Shown: positions 1 to 7,120, counted from the first letter of the stretch. The stretch is 9,438 nt of DNA from an uncultured Bacteroides sp. (GCA_905201685.1 CAJKOW010000060.1:1-9438); one strand, 5' to 3'. Notes: generated from the sequence alone by a model not told the origin. Made by a program: numbers and translations.

Positions 1-29
1 CACGCAATATGCTTGATACATTATGGGAT

Positions 30-80
30 TACCAACCTGAAATATCCGCTGACCCCGAATATGCAGGGGTTGGTATTTTT
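30..80 (+). terminator. Possible intrinsic terminator of a gene left of the window
   Basis: TACCAACC (30-37) pairs perfectly with GGTTGGTA (68-75), and five Ts (76-80) follow. The 30-nt loop contains a competing CCCC (53-56)/GGGG (66-69) pairing. Stem plus T-run fits a rho-independent terminator for a + strand gene ending before position 1. The long loop makes it weaker than a textbook case. No credible gene is visible in 1-29. Confidence 0.4.
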
Positions 81-144
81 CTCCAGTTGGCAAAAAATAT
101 TTTCCCAGTCAGGCAATTATTTTTTCCCAGTTAGGGATAAAGTG
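79..144. repeat. Three imperfect 22-bp tandem repeats upstream of topB
   Basis: CCAG recurs at 83-86, 105-108 and 127-130, exactly 22 bp apart. Each copy has the form TTYYCCAGTYAGG or close to it. The third copy has dyad symmetry, TCCC-AGTTA-GGGA (125-137). The second keeps CC-AGTCA-GG and the first CC-AGTT-GG. Copies 2 and 3 agree at about 15 of 22 positions, copies 1 and 2 at about 13. A spacing near two helical turns, ending about 60 bp before the topB -7 box, would suit an operator array. Binding is inferred only, and no regulator is recognisable here. Confidence 0.5.
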
Positions 145-179
145 CTCCTTTTCGGTGGGGCGATTTTTCCAATGCTTCG

Positions 180-211
180 TTTTTTCATTCCTTATTAAAT
201 CTGTATCTTTG
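180..211 (+). promoter_or_regulatory. Putative topB promoter (Bacteroidota type)
   Basis: TATCTTTG at 204-211 matches the Bacteroides -7 consensus TAnnTTTG exactly. The -33 element is weak: TTTT at 180-183 sits 20 bp upstream, in place of TTTG. Transcription would start near 218, leaving a leader of about 20 nt before the topB ATG at 238. No Shine-Dalgarno of note precedes the start (GGGAAAAAGA), as is common in this phylum. Confidence 0.55.
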
Positions 212-237
212 CCCGACTAAAAACAACGGGAAAAAGA

Positions 238-2439
238 ATGATAGTTTGCATAGCCGAAAAGCCGTCCGTAGCACGCGACATAGCCGACGTGCTGGGGGCC
301 AAGGATAAAAAAGACGGATACATCGAAGGAAACGGATATCAGGTGACGTGGACGTTCGGTCATCTTTGTACGCTAAAAGAGCCGCACGAATATACGCCCG
401 ACTGGAAGTCGTGGAGATTAGAGTATCTGCCCATGATTCCTCCCCGTTTCGGCATCAAGCTTATCAGTAATCCTACTTACGAACGTCAGTTCCATATCAT
501 CGAAGGCCTGATGCAGAAAGCCGATATGATCATCAATTGCGGTGATGCCGGTCAGGAAGGTGAGCTGATTCAACGGTGGGTGATGCAGAAAGCGGGAGCC
601 AAGTGTCCGGTAAAGCGGTTGTGGATATCGTCGCTGACCGAGGAAGCTATTCGTGAAGGCTTTGCCAAGTTGCGCGATGCTGCCGATTTTCAGCCTTTGT
701 ATGAAGCCGGTTTAAGCCGTGCCATTGGTGACTGGCTACTGGGCATGAATGCTACACGCCTCTACACCATGAAGTATGGACAGAACCGTCAGGTCCTTTC
801 CATTGGACGGGTGCAGACCCCTACGCTGGCACTTATCGTGAACCGTCAGTTGGAAATTCAGCATTTTGTTCCCAAACAGTATTGGGTTCTCAATACCGTC
901 TATCGGGATACGTCGTTTTCAGCGCTTATCCGTAAGAGCGACGAGGAACTGGCGTTGGAGGCAGAAAAGCAGAAGGAAGCTGTAGCCGCAGGAAAGAAGC
1001 CTAAGAAAGAGGAAGAAAACCGTGGAATCGACCCCATCACCGATCGTACACGTGGGGAAGAACTGCTGGCACGCATCAAGGACGTACCTTTTACCGTCAC
1101 TGCCGTTACTAAAAAAGAAGGTAGAGAAGCTCCGCTCCGTTTGTTCGACTTAACCTCGTTGCAGGTAGAGTGTAACAAGAAATTTGCCTATTCGGCCGAT
1201 GACACACTGAAGACTATCCAGTCGCTTTACGAGAAGAAGATAACGACTTATCCTCGTGTAGATACTACTTTCCTGAGTGATGACATCTATCCTAAATGTC
1301 CTTCCATCCTGAAAGGTTTGCGGGGTTACGAAGCGTTGACCGCTCCGCTGGAAGGCGTCACATTGCCAAAGTCGAAGAAGGTGTTCGATAATTCGAAGGT
1401 AACCGACCACCATGCCATTATTCCTACCGGTCAGCCACCGGTCAATCTGACTGATCTGGAGCGTCGGGTGTTCGATCTGATTGCCCGTCGGTTTATTGCT
1501 GTCTTTTATCCCGACTGCCGTTTCTCAACAACCACGGTGATGGGCGAGGCAGGAGGAATCGAATTCAAAACCTCGGGTAAGCAGATTTTGGATCCGGGTT
1601 GGCGTGTTGTCTTCAATTACAACGCTTCGTCGCAGCAGGATGCTACGGACGATGGTAGTAAGGACAACAATGATGAAGACCGTGTATTGCCGGCTTTTGT
1701 CAAGGGAGAAAGCGGGCCACATGTCCCCGAATTAGTAGAGAAGTGGACACAGCCCCCGCGTCCTTATACCGAGGCTACCCTGTTGCGTGCCATGGAAACA
1801 GCCGGTAAGTTGGTGGATAATGATGAGTTGCGCGATGCCCTGAAGGAAAATGGCATCGGACGTCCGTCCACGCGTGCAGCCATTATCGAAACGTTATTCA
1901 AGCGTAATTACATCCGTAAGGAAAAGAAAAACCTGATAGCTACTCCGACGGGGGTAGAACTGATACAGACCATTCATGAAGAGCTGCTGAAGAGTGCCGA
2001 GCTGACCGGAATCTGGGAAAAGAAGTTGCGCGAGATAGAACGTCGAACTTACAATGCTGCCCAGTTCCTGGAAGAGTTGAAGCAGATGGTGAGAGAGATT
2101 GTATCCAATGTTCTGGCCGATCGCAGTAATCGGCGTATTACGGTGCAGGCACCGCCTGTCGGTAAATCCGTACGCAACGTCACCACAAGTTCTGCCGCTG
2201 AAGCTTCTGAAGAGTCACCGAAGAAAGAAGTGAAGAAGCGTGCTCCCCGTAAAAAAAAGGTAGAGGCTTCTGATGCCGGGGCGCCGGCTGCAGCAACCGC
2301 TGTTGCGTCAGCGCCTGCAACCGATGAACTGGTAGGTACGCCTTGTCCGTTGTGTGGGAAGGGTACTATTATTAAAGGTAAGACGGCTTATGGCTGTTCG
2401 GAGTGGCGTAACGGATGTACGTTCCGAAAGCCTTTCTGA
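238..2439 (+). CDS. topB: DNA topoisomerase III (type IA)
   Basis: A type IA topoisomerase cuts one DNA strand through a 5'-phosphotyrosine and passes the other strand, resolving precatenanes and recombination or replication intermediates in the cytoplasm. The 733-aa protein opens with the TOPRIM start (IAEKPSVARDI, residues 5-15, with Glu7) and has the acidic motif GDAGQEGELI (102-111). SIGRVQTPTL (188-197) and the catalytic-tyrosine motif TTYPRVDTTFLS (336-347, likely Tyr338) follow. HHAIIPTG (391-398) and GIGRPSTRA (540-548) are also type IA signatures. A charged Lys/Glu insert covers about 232-262. The C-terminus has a Lys/Ala/Pro-rich linker (about 645-700) and one zinc ribbon with Cys703, Cys706, Cys720 and Cys727. 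The length fits chromosomal Bacteroides TopB. The start is supported by the promoter just upstream and by the TOPRIM beginning at residue 1. The gene is monocistronic and converges on the dipeptidase gene. Confidence 0.96.
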   Translation: MIVCIAEKPSVARDIADVLGAKDKKDGYIEGNGYQVTWTFGHLCTLKEPHEYTPDWKSWRLEYLPMIPPRFGIKLISNPTYERQFHIIEGLMQKADMIINCGDAGQEGELIQRWVMQKAGAKCPVKRLWISSLTEEAIREGFAKLRDAADFQPLYEAGLSRAIGDWLLGMNATRLYTMKYGQNRQVLSIGRVQTPTLALIVNRQLEIQHFVPKQYWVLNTVYRDTSFSALIRKSDEELALEAEKQKEAVAAGKKPKKEEENRGIDPITDRTRGEELLARIKDVPFTVTAVTKKEGREAPLRLFDLTSLQVECNKKFAYSADDTLKTIQSLYEKKITTYPRVDTTFLSDDIYPKCPSILKGLRGYEALTAPLEGVTLPKSKKVFDNSKVTDHHAIIPTGQPPVNLTDLERRVFDLIARRFIAVFYPDCRFSTTTVMGEAGGIEFKTSGKQILDPGWRVVFNYNASSQQDATDDGSKDNNDEDRVLPAFVKGESGPHVPELVEKWTQPPRPYTEATLLRAMETAGKLVDNDELRDALKENGIGRPSTRAAIIETLFKRNYIRKEKKNLIATPTGVELIQTIHEELLKSAELTGIWEKKLREIERRTYNAAQFLEELKQMVREIVSNVLADRSNRRITVQAPPVGKSVRNVTTSSAAEASEESPKKEVKKRAPRKKKVEASDAGAPAAATAVASAPATDELVGTPCPLCGKGTIIKGKTAYGCSEWRNGCTFRKPF

Positions 2440-2463
2440 CCCGGGCTCAGACAATGATGACTG

Positions 2464-2497
2464 TTTATCGGTCTGTATTCAGGACCGTACGGATAAA
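2464..2497 (+). other. Small interrupted stem-loop just after topB
   Basis: TTTATC (2464-2469) pairs with GATAAA (2492-2497), and CGGTC (2469-2473) pairs with GACCG (2483-2487), with a short bulge on the 3' side. No T-run follows, so it is more likely a 3' UTR structure than a terminator. It lies 25 bp past the topB stop. Confidence 0.3.
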
Positions 2498-2526
2498 GGT
2501 GGGCTTATGCACATACGAATAAGATG

Positions 2527-2617
2527 AAGGTGTGTCAAAACAAAAGTCTCTGAAGCTCTCCTCCTTCTGGAAGGAGGGGAGTCAGATGGTATTACTTGGT
2601 TTTGACACACCTTTTTT
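2527..2617 (+). terminator. Nested inverted repeat, probable topB terminator
   Basis: AAGGTGTGTCAAAAC (2527-2541) pairs perfectly over 15 bp with GTTTTGACACACCTT (2599-2613), and the T-run spans 2612-2617. Inside the 57-nt loop a second hairpin of 11 bp (2556-2566 with 2571-2581, one G-T pair) forms around CTGG. The outer stem with its T tract should end topB transcripts. On the other strand the stem is not followed by a T-run, so efficient termination of the dipeptidase transcript is less likely. The inner palindrome resembles the one at 4121-4140, so it may be an inserted repeat element. Confidence 0.75.
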
Positions 2618-2664
2618 GTATGGCGCTATACAAAGCAAATCTTACTGTATATTCGATTGAAGTA

Positions 2665-4017
2665 TCAATGGAAGTTCAGGTGGAACTCCGTTACCGCTTC
2701 AATGCCTTTACGGATGATGTCGAGCGGAATATTTTCGTTGGGCGAGTGAATGGCGTTGCTTTCCAGTCCGAAGCCCATCAGAACGGTTTTGATGCCTAAC
2801 ACCTGTTCGAAGGTTGCAATGATGGGGATGCTTCCGCCACGGCGTACAGCCAGTGGCTTTTTGCCGAATGCCTTTTCGAAACCCTTTTCGGCCGCCTTGT
2901 AAGCGGGCAGGTCGATTGGGCAAACGTATCCCTGACCGCCATGCATGGGAGTCACTTTGACTTGAACGGTGGCAGGAGCTATGCTCTGGATGTAGTCGGC
3001 AAACAGTTGCGAAATCTTATGATGATCCTGATGTGGAACAAGGCGGCACGAAACCTTGGCATAAGCTTTGGAGGGCAGGACAGTCTTGGATCCTTCGCCG
3101 GTATATCCGCCCCAGATGCCGCAAATGTCGAACGACGGTCGGCAGCTGTTTCGCTCCAAGGTGCTGTAGCCTTTTTCGCCGAAAAGCTCTTTTACGCCGA
3201 TAGCAGCCTTGTATTTCTCTTCGTCGAAGGGAATATGCGCTATCATGTCGTGTTCGGCCTGGGGAACTTCTTCCACATCGTCGTAGAAACCGGGAACGGT
3301 GATGCGTCCGTCGGCATCGACTATGCGGCTCATCATCTGGCACAGAACGTTGATCGGGTTGGCAACAGCTCCGCCGAAGTGGCCGGAGTGCAGGTCGCGG
3401 TTGGGGCCGGTTACTTCTATTTCCCAGTAAGCCAGTCCGCGCAGACCGGTTGTCAGCGACGGCAGGTCGGCCCCCAGCATGCTGGTGTCGGACACTAAGA
3501 TGACATCTGCCTTCAACATTTCGCGATGATCCTGACAGAAGGCTTCAAGACTTGGCGAGCCGATTTCTTCTTCGCCTTCGAAGATGAATTTCACGTTATG
3601 AGTCAGCAGATTGTTTTTCACAAGATATTCGAACGCTTTCACCTGAATGAACGACTGTCCCTTGTCGTCGTCGGCGCCGCGTGCCCAGATGCGTCCGTCA
3701 CGAACTTCGGGTTCAAACGGTTTGCTTTTCCATAACTCTAACGGTTCGGTGGGCATTACGTCGTAGTGGGCATAGATAAGTACGGTTGGTGCTGCCGGAT
3801 CAACCGTTTTCCGGGCAAAGACCATTGGGTTGCCTTGCGACGGCATTATCATGGCTTCGTCTGCTCCTGCCTCCAGTAGCAGTTGGCGCCAGCGTTCGGC
3901 ACAAGCCAGCATGTCGTCGTGGTGTTCCGGCTGTGCGCTGATGCTGGGAATACGGATGAGGCTGAACAGCTCGTCCAGCATGCGGGGTTCATTTTCAGTG
4001 ATGTAGGTCTTGATCAT
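2665..4017 (-). CDS. M20 family metallodipeptidase (CNDP2-like)
   Basis: This is a zinc peptidase that should hydrolyse dipeptides in the cytoplasm; no signal peptide is present. The 450-aa length and motif order fit the cytosolic nonspecific dipeptidase/carnosinase branch of M20. The metal-site motifs are AHYDVMP (83-89, with His84 and Asp86), RGADDDKGQ (113-121, bridging Asp117), EGEEEIGS (147-154, catalytic Glu150 and ligand Glu151), SDTSM (176-180, Asp177) and AIHSPNE (422-428, His423). Residue roles are assigned by analogy with human CN2. DLHSGHFGG (208-216) marks the inserted dimerisation domain, which supplies a His to the partner active site in known structures. All the expected ligands are present, so it is probably active. 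Substrate preference cannot be read from sequence. It lies downstream of aroC on the same strand with a 139-bp gap, so it may have its own promoter. No clear Shine-Dalgarno precedes the ATG. Confidence 0.93.
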   Translation of the reverse strand: MIKTYITENEPRMLDELFSLIRIPSISAQPEHHDDMLACAERWRQLLLEAGADEAMIMPSQGNPMVFARKTVDPAAPTVLIYAHYDVMPTEPLELWKSKPFEPEVRDGRIWARGADDDKGQSFIQVKAFEYLVKNNLLTHNVKFIFEGEEEIGSPSLEAFCQDHREMLKADVILVSDTSMLGADLPSLTTGLRGLAYWEIEVTGPNRDLHSGHFGGAVANPINVLCQMMSRIVDADGRITVPGFYDDVEEVPQAEHDMIAHIPFDEEKYKAAIGVKELFGEKGYSTLERNSCRPSFDICGIWGGYTGEGSKTVLPSKAYAKVSCRLVPHQDHHKISQLFADYIQSIAPATVQVKVTPMHGGQGYVCPIDLPAYKAAEKGFEKAFGKKPLAVRRGGSIPIIATFEQVLGIKTVLMGFGLESNAIHSPNENIPLDIIRKGIEAVTEFHLNFH

Positions 4018-4078
4018 AATCGCGAATAACTCTTTTTTCCGCTCCTCAGTCCGTCGGGGCGGGTGGGAACGGATGGAT

Positions 4079-4086
4079 TAAAAGTA
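4079..4086 (-). promoter_or_regulatory. Weak candidate -7 box for the dipeptidase gene
   Basis: On the minus strand TACTTTTA (4086 down to 4079) matches TAnnTTTG at all but the last base. No convincing TTTG lies 19-21 bp upstream. The perfect palindrome ATTATATAAT (4091-4100) is adjacent. If the box is used, the leader would be about 55 nt. The gene could instead be read through from aroC. Confidence 0.25.
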
Positions 4087-4120
4087 ATACATTATATAAT
4101 AGGTAGGCCGTTTACTTCCT

Positions 4121-4140
4121 CCCCTCCTTTTGGGGAGGGG
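4121..4140. repeat. GGAGGGG palindrome between aroC and the dipeptidase gene
   Basis: CCCCTCC (4121-4127) pairs with GGAGGGG (4134-4140) around a 6-nt loop. The core CCTCCTTTTGGGGAGGGG (4123-4140) is close to CCTCCTTCTGGAAGGAGGGG (2560-2579) in the loop of the topB terminator, in the same orientation. Two related copies in neighbouring intergenic gaps suggest a dispersed REP-like element. It lies 17 bp past the aroC stop. On the minus strand no T-run follows, so it may stabilise the aroC 3' end rather than terminate. Confidence 0.55.
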
Positions 4141-4156
4141 TTAGAGGAGCAATCTC

Positions 4157-5233
4157 TTACAGTTGTGTGGTTCGGTCTATCAGGTAAAAGTCCAGAATGG
4201 TCAGTGCGGCCATGGCTTCTACGATGGGTACGGCACGAGGCAATACGCAGGGGTCGTGACGTCCGCGGGCTTTCAGCGTAGTGTCCCGTCCGTCAATGTT
4301 GACGGTGTGCTGTTCCATAAGTACAGTGGCTACGGGCTTGAAGGCTACGCGGAAGTATATGTCCTGTCCGTTGCTAATGCCACCCTGTATGCCTCCCGAG
4401 TGGTTGGTGTGGGTGGTGATGCGCCCGGCATCGTTGTAGAAGACGTCGTTCTGTTCCGATCCTTTCATTTTCAGACCTTTGAAACCGTCTCCATATTCAA
4501 AAGCCTTGGCTGCATTGATGCTCAGCATGCCCGAAGCAAGGGCGGCTTGCAGCTTGCCGAAGACGGGTTGTCCCAATCCGACTGGGCAACCGGTGATGAC
4601 GCAGGTGATGACTCCGCCTATGGTGTCGCCTTCAGCTTTCACTTCGGCAATGAGTTGTTCCATTTCTTTGGCTTTTTCGGGGTCGGGGCAGCGTACGGGA
4701 TTGGTCTCGGTCAGGTCCAGATTGTAAGCCGTATAATTCTCTTCCAACCGGATGGGGCCTACTTGCGAAGTATAGGCTGTGATGCGTATGCCGAGCTGCC
4801 GCAGGGCAAGTTTGGCAAGTGCACCTCCTACGACACGCGAAATGGTTTCACGAGCCGACGAACGTCCTCCCCCGCGGTGGTCGCGGATACCGTATTTTAC
4901 GCGGTAGGTATAGTCGGCGTGCGAAGGACGATAGACTTCTTTCAGGTTGTCATAGTCGTTCGAGTGCTGATTTTCGTTCCATACGATGAAGCCGATGGGA
5001 CAGCCGGTGGATTTCCCTTCGAATATGCCGGAAAGGAATTCCACTTTGTCCGCCTCTTTGCGGGGAGTAGTAAGGGCCGATTGTCCCGGACGACGGCGGT
5101 CGAGTTCCTTTTGAATAAAATCCATGTCGATGGTGATGCCGGCGGGAAATCCGTCGATTACACCTCCGATGCCTTTTCCATGCGATTCGCCGAAACTGGT
5201 CAGTCGCAAGATGTTTCCGAATGAGTTGAACAT
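4157..5233 (-). CDS. aroC: Chorismate synthase
   Basis: Catalyses the last shikimate-pathway step, trans-1,4 elimination of phosphate from 5-enolpyruvylshikimate 3-phosphate to give chorismate, with reduced FMN, in the cytoplasm. The 358-aa length is normal for the short bacterial form. All signatures are present: the N-terminal GNILRLTSFGESHGKGIG (6-23, with His18), RPGQ (48-51), YRPSHADYTY (101-110, with His105), GIRDHRGGGRSSARET (115-130) and GRHDPC (324-329, with Asp327). The two His residues and the Asp correspond to the conserved proton-transfer and flavin-site residues of the family. The start at 5233 gives the standard MFNSFG opening. Upstream lies the divergent lipoprotein gene, so aroC has its own promoter. 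No other aromatic-pathway gene is nearby. A long open frame on the opposite strand (4163-5224) is a codon-bias shadow. Confidence 0.98.
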   Translation of the reverse strand: MFNSFGNILRLTSFGESHGKGIGGVIDGFPAGITIDMDFIQKELDRRRPGQSALTTPRKEADKVEFLSGIFEGKSTGCPIGFIVWNENQHSNDYDNLKEVYRPSHADYTYRVKYGIRDHRGGGRSSARETISRVVGGALAKLALRQLGIRITAYTSQVGPIRLEENYTAYNLDLTETNPVRCPDPEKAKEMEQLIAEVKAEGDTIGGVITCVITGCPVGLGQPVFGKLQAALASGMLSINAAKAFEYGDGFKGLKMKGSEQNDVFYNDAGRITTHTNHSGGIQGGISNGQDIYFRVAFKPVATVLMEQHTVNIDGRDTTLKARGRHDPCVLPRAVPIVEAMAALTILDFYLIDRTTQL

Positions 5234-5307
5234 AGTCGGTATGCTTTAAAGGGTTGTGAATAAGCTTGATGTTACTTTCTGCCTTTGTGAGGCACCTTAT
5301 TTTTCTA

Positions 5308-5315
5308 TAAAGATA
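5308..5315 (-). promoter_or_regulatory. Candidate aroC promoter -7 box
   Basis: On the minus strand TATCTTTA (5315 down to 5308) matches TAnnTTTG except for the final base and resembles the topB box TATCTTTG. A matching -33 TTTG at the usual 19-21 bp distance is not evident. Transcription would begin near 5301, leaving a leader of about 65 nt before the aroC ATG. Confidence 0.4.
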
Positions 5316-5367
5316 GTGCTTTTTTTGTGAAATGTAAGCGAAAGCTTTGAAAAGTTTTGCGAAATGT

Positions 5368-5398
5368 CTTGTTGCGGGTATGTGAATCTTTATGTTTG
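5368..5398 (+). promoter_or_regulatory. Candidate distal promoter of the PCMD lipoprotein gene
   Basis: TATGTTTG (5391-5398) is an exact TAnnTTTG match. CTTG (5368-5371), one mismatch from TTTG, sits 19 bp upstream. If used, the transcript would start near 5405 and carry an untranslated leader of about 220 nt. Confidence 0.4.
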
Positions 5399-5513
5399 GT
5401 TAAATGGCTCGGTTATGGATGTGGCAGATATAGAATTTGATAATTTTGTGAAAGCTATCAGGGAAATTTATATATAAAGCATTAAGAATAGAACATTTTT
5501 TTGAAGAAAAGAC

Positions 5514-5545
5514 CTTGTCTGACTCGTGTAAAAAGTGTTATTTTG
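5514..5545 (+). promoter_or_regulatory. Candidate proximal promoter of the PCMD lipoprotein gene
   Basis: TTATTTTG (5538-5545) differs from TAnnTTTG at one base, and CTTG (5514-5517) lies 20 bp upstream, one mismatch from TTTG. Transcription would start near 5552, leaving a leader of about 70 nt to the ATG at 5624. This position argues against translation from the TTG at 5501. Confidence 0.4.
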
Positions 5546-5623
5546 CACCCTCAATATAAAATAGATGAATTTAGAGAGTGCTTGGGTAAAATATTATTAA
5601 TTAAAAATAAATATGAAAGAAGA

Positions 5624-7108
5624 ATGAAAAAGAATTTGTTTTATGTGTTTGCATTGATTTGTTCAATGAGTCTGTTTGCGGCTTGTAGTAATGACGACTC
5701 TACTCCAACGGACTATACACAGGTGATTGATGATGAGATTGCCGGTAGTTACAAAGGTGAATTGAAAGTGAATGTTATGGGGAACGATATGCCTGTTGTC
5801 CCTCAGAAGATTTCTGTAGAAAAGGCGAGCACTACTGCCATTAATCTGTTTATTTCCGATTTTTCTTTTATGAATATTCCTGTTGGTGATGTTAATTTGA
5901 AGAATTGTGAATTGACTCAGAATGGCAATGCGTACACTTTTGCCGGTACAACTACCGTGAACGTTGTTGCTGTAGGACTGGAAGCCAATGTGGAGGGACA
6001 AGGTACTGTTGCCAATGGTACGCTTTCTTTAAATTTGAATATTACTGCCGTGCTTGGTACAATGGAGCAGGAAGTCAAAGTTACGTTCGACGGCACGAAA
6101 CTGAATGGTACAGAAAATACGGAAGCTGATATTATTGCCTTTACGTTCGACAATACAGACGCAGTGACCGAACAGCCTGTCATCAATGCCGATAAGACGA
6201 TTACTTTCAAGGTTGCCGAAGGAGCCGATGTAACAGCTTTGGTTCCGACTATTACTGTTTCCGAAGGTGCTACAGTGACTCCTGCTACAGGTGTTGCTCA
6301 GGACTTCTCGAAAGGAGCGGTGACATATACAGTTGTGTCCGAGGATTATGGAACTACGAACACTTATCAGGTTTCTGTTTCAGCATCGCAAAGCTTTTTG
6401 AAGTTCTCTTTTGAGGACTGGAAAACTGGTGATAAGAATGATGACTTGCTCCCAAAAGAATTGTGGGCTTCAAGTGCGGCTGGAGCAAGCATACTGGGTG
6501 GCACTTTGCTGAAGCAGGAGGTGAATGAAGACGGTTCTTTTGCTGCTAAACTGATAACTTACGAATACCCGAGTACTCCCAATTCTCTGATTCCTAAGAT
6601 CACGGCAGGTTCTATCTTCATCGGTACATTCGATATGATGCCGGCTCTTATGGGTGATCGTTTGTCTTGTACCAAGTTTGGACTTCCGGTTGCAACTGTC
6701 GGACTGAGCGGACAGCCTGTTCGTCTGAAAGGAATGTATAAGTATCAGGCTGGTGAAACCTATTTGGATGCATCCGATTATACAAATGTAGTGGAGACCG
6801 GTGATGTTGATAAAGGCTCTATCGTTGCGGTACTTTATAAGGCTAAAGATGCAGAAGGCAACGAAGTTACGCTGACCGGACACGATGTGAATACTTCCGA
6901 ATATATCGTGGGTTTTGCTTCCATTATTACGGAAAATGCAGCTGAATATACTCCGTTTGATGTAGAGTTTACATACACTAACGGTTATGATCCGGAAGGC
7001 GAGTATAAGTTTGCCATTGTATGTTCTTCAAGTAAAGATGGTGACCAGTTCAAAGGTGCAGGTAACAGTACGCTGATCGTTGACGAACTGGAAGTTGTAG
7101 CAGAATAA
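5624..7108 (+). CDS. Surface lipoprotein: calycin-like, Ig-like and PCMD domains
   Basis: 494-aa predicted outer-membrane lipoprotein of unknown function. The signal peptide ends in the lipobox SLFAAC with Cys21. SNDD follows at once, an acidic stretch that in Bacteroidota acts as an export signal to the cell surface. Residues about 35-162 look like a calycin-like beta-barrel domain (IAGSYKGELKV onward). About 164-253 is an Ig-like/DUF5018-like domain (ITVSEGATVTPATGVAQDFS, ending VTYTVVSEDYGTTNTYQVSV). About 256-494 is a PCMD domain (family name 'putative carbohydrate metabolism'), with SIFIGTF, KGMYKYQAG and CSSSKDGDQFKGAGNSTLIVDE. Carbohydrate binding is suggested only by the family name and beta-sandwich look; no catalytic motif is visible. 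The open frame extends to a TTG at 5501, but the signal peptide begins exactly at the ATG at 5624. A strong terminator follows, so the gene is probably monocistronic. It converges on a related PCMD gene. Confidence 0.85.
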   Translation: MKKNLFYVFALICSMSLFAACSNDDSTPTDYTQVIDDEIAGSYKGELKVNVMGNDMPVVPQKISVEKASTTAINLFISDFSFMNIPVGDVNLKNCELTQNGNAYTFAGTTTVNVVAVGLEANVEGQGTVANGTLSLNLNITAVLGTMEQEVKVTFDGTKLNGTENTEADIIAFTFDNTDAVTEQPVINADKTITFKVAEGADVTALVPTITVSEGATVTPATGVAQDFSKGAVTYTVVSEDYGTTNTYQVSVSASQSFLKFSFEDWKTGDKNDDLLPKELWASSAAGASILGGTLLKQEVNEDGSFAAKLITYEYPSTPNSLIPKITAGSIFIGTFDMMPALMGDRLSCTKFGLPVATVGLSGQPVRLKGMYKYQAGETYLDASDYTNVVETGDVDKGSIVAVLYKAKDAEGNEVTLTGHDVNTSEYIVGFASIITENAAEYTPFDVEFTYTNGYDPEGEYKFAIVCSSSKDGDQFKGAGNSTLIVDELEVVAE

Positions 7109-7120
7109 GTCAGAAGTGTT

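Larger units (their letters stand above)
5234..5623. other. AT-rich divergent intergenic region with no confident gene
   Basis: These 390 bases separate the divergent aroC and PCMD lipoprotein genes and are markedly richer in A and T than the flanking coding DNA. They hold the candidate aroC -7 box, two candidate promoters for the lipoprotein gene, and a 37-codon open frame (5364-5477) that I do not call as a gene. An open frame continues upstream from the lipoprotein gene to a TTG at 5501, but its translation has no leader-peptide character and it crosses the nearer promoter, so it is treated as untranslated. Confidence 0.6.

Noticed and set aside
13..198. A 61-codon open frame upstream of topB
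   Set aside because: It runs across the terminator-like hairpin and the 22-bp repeats, and its peptide looks like translated T-rich intergenic DNA.
2941..3498. A 185-codon open frame on the + strand inside the dipeptidase gene
   Set aside because: It is antisense to a complete M20 peptidase with all zinc ligands, and its translation shows no motif.
4163..5224. A 353-codon open frame on the + strand opposite aroC
   Set aside because: It lies almost exactly antisense to aroC, whose family motifs are complete. Its translation has no recognisable domain and reflects the codon bias of aroC.
5613..5627. Mini open frame ATGAAAGAAGAATGA overlapping the lipoprotein start
   Set aside because: Only four codons long. 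Such A-rich ATG overlaps arise easily by chance, and nothing else supports translational coupling.
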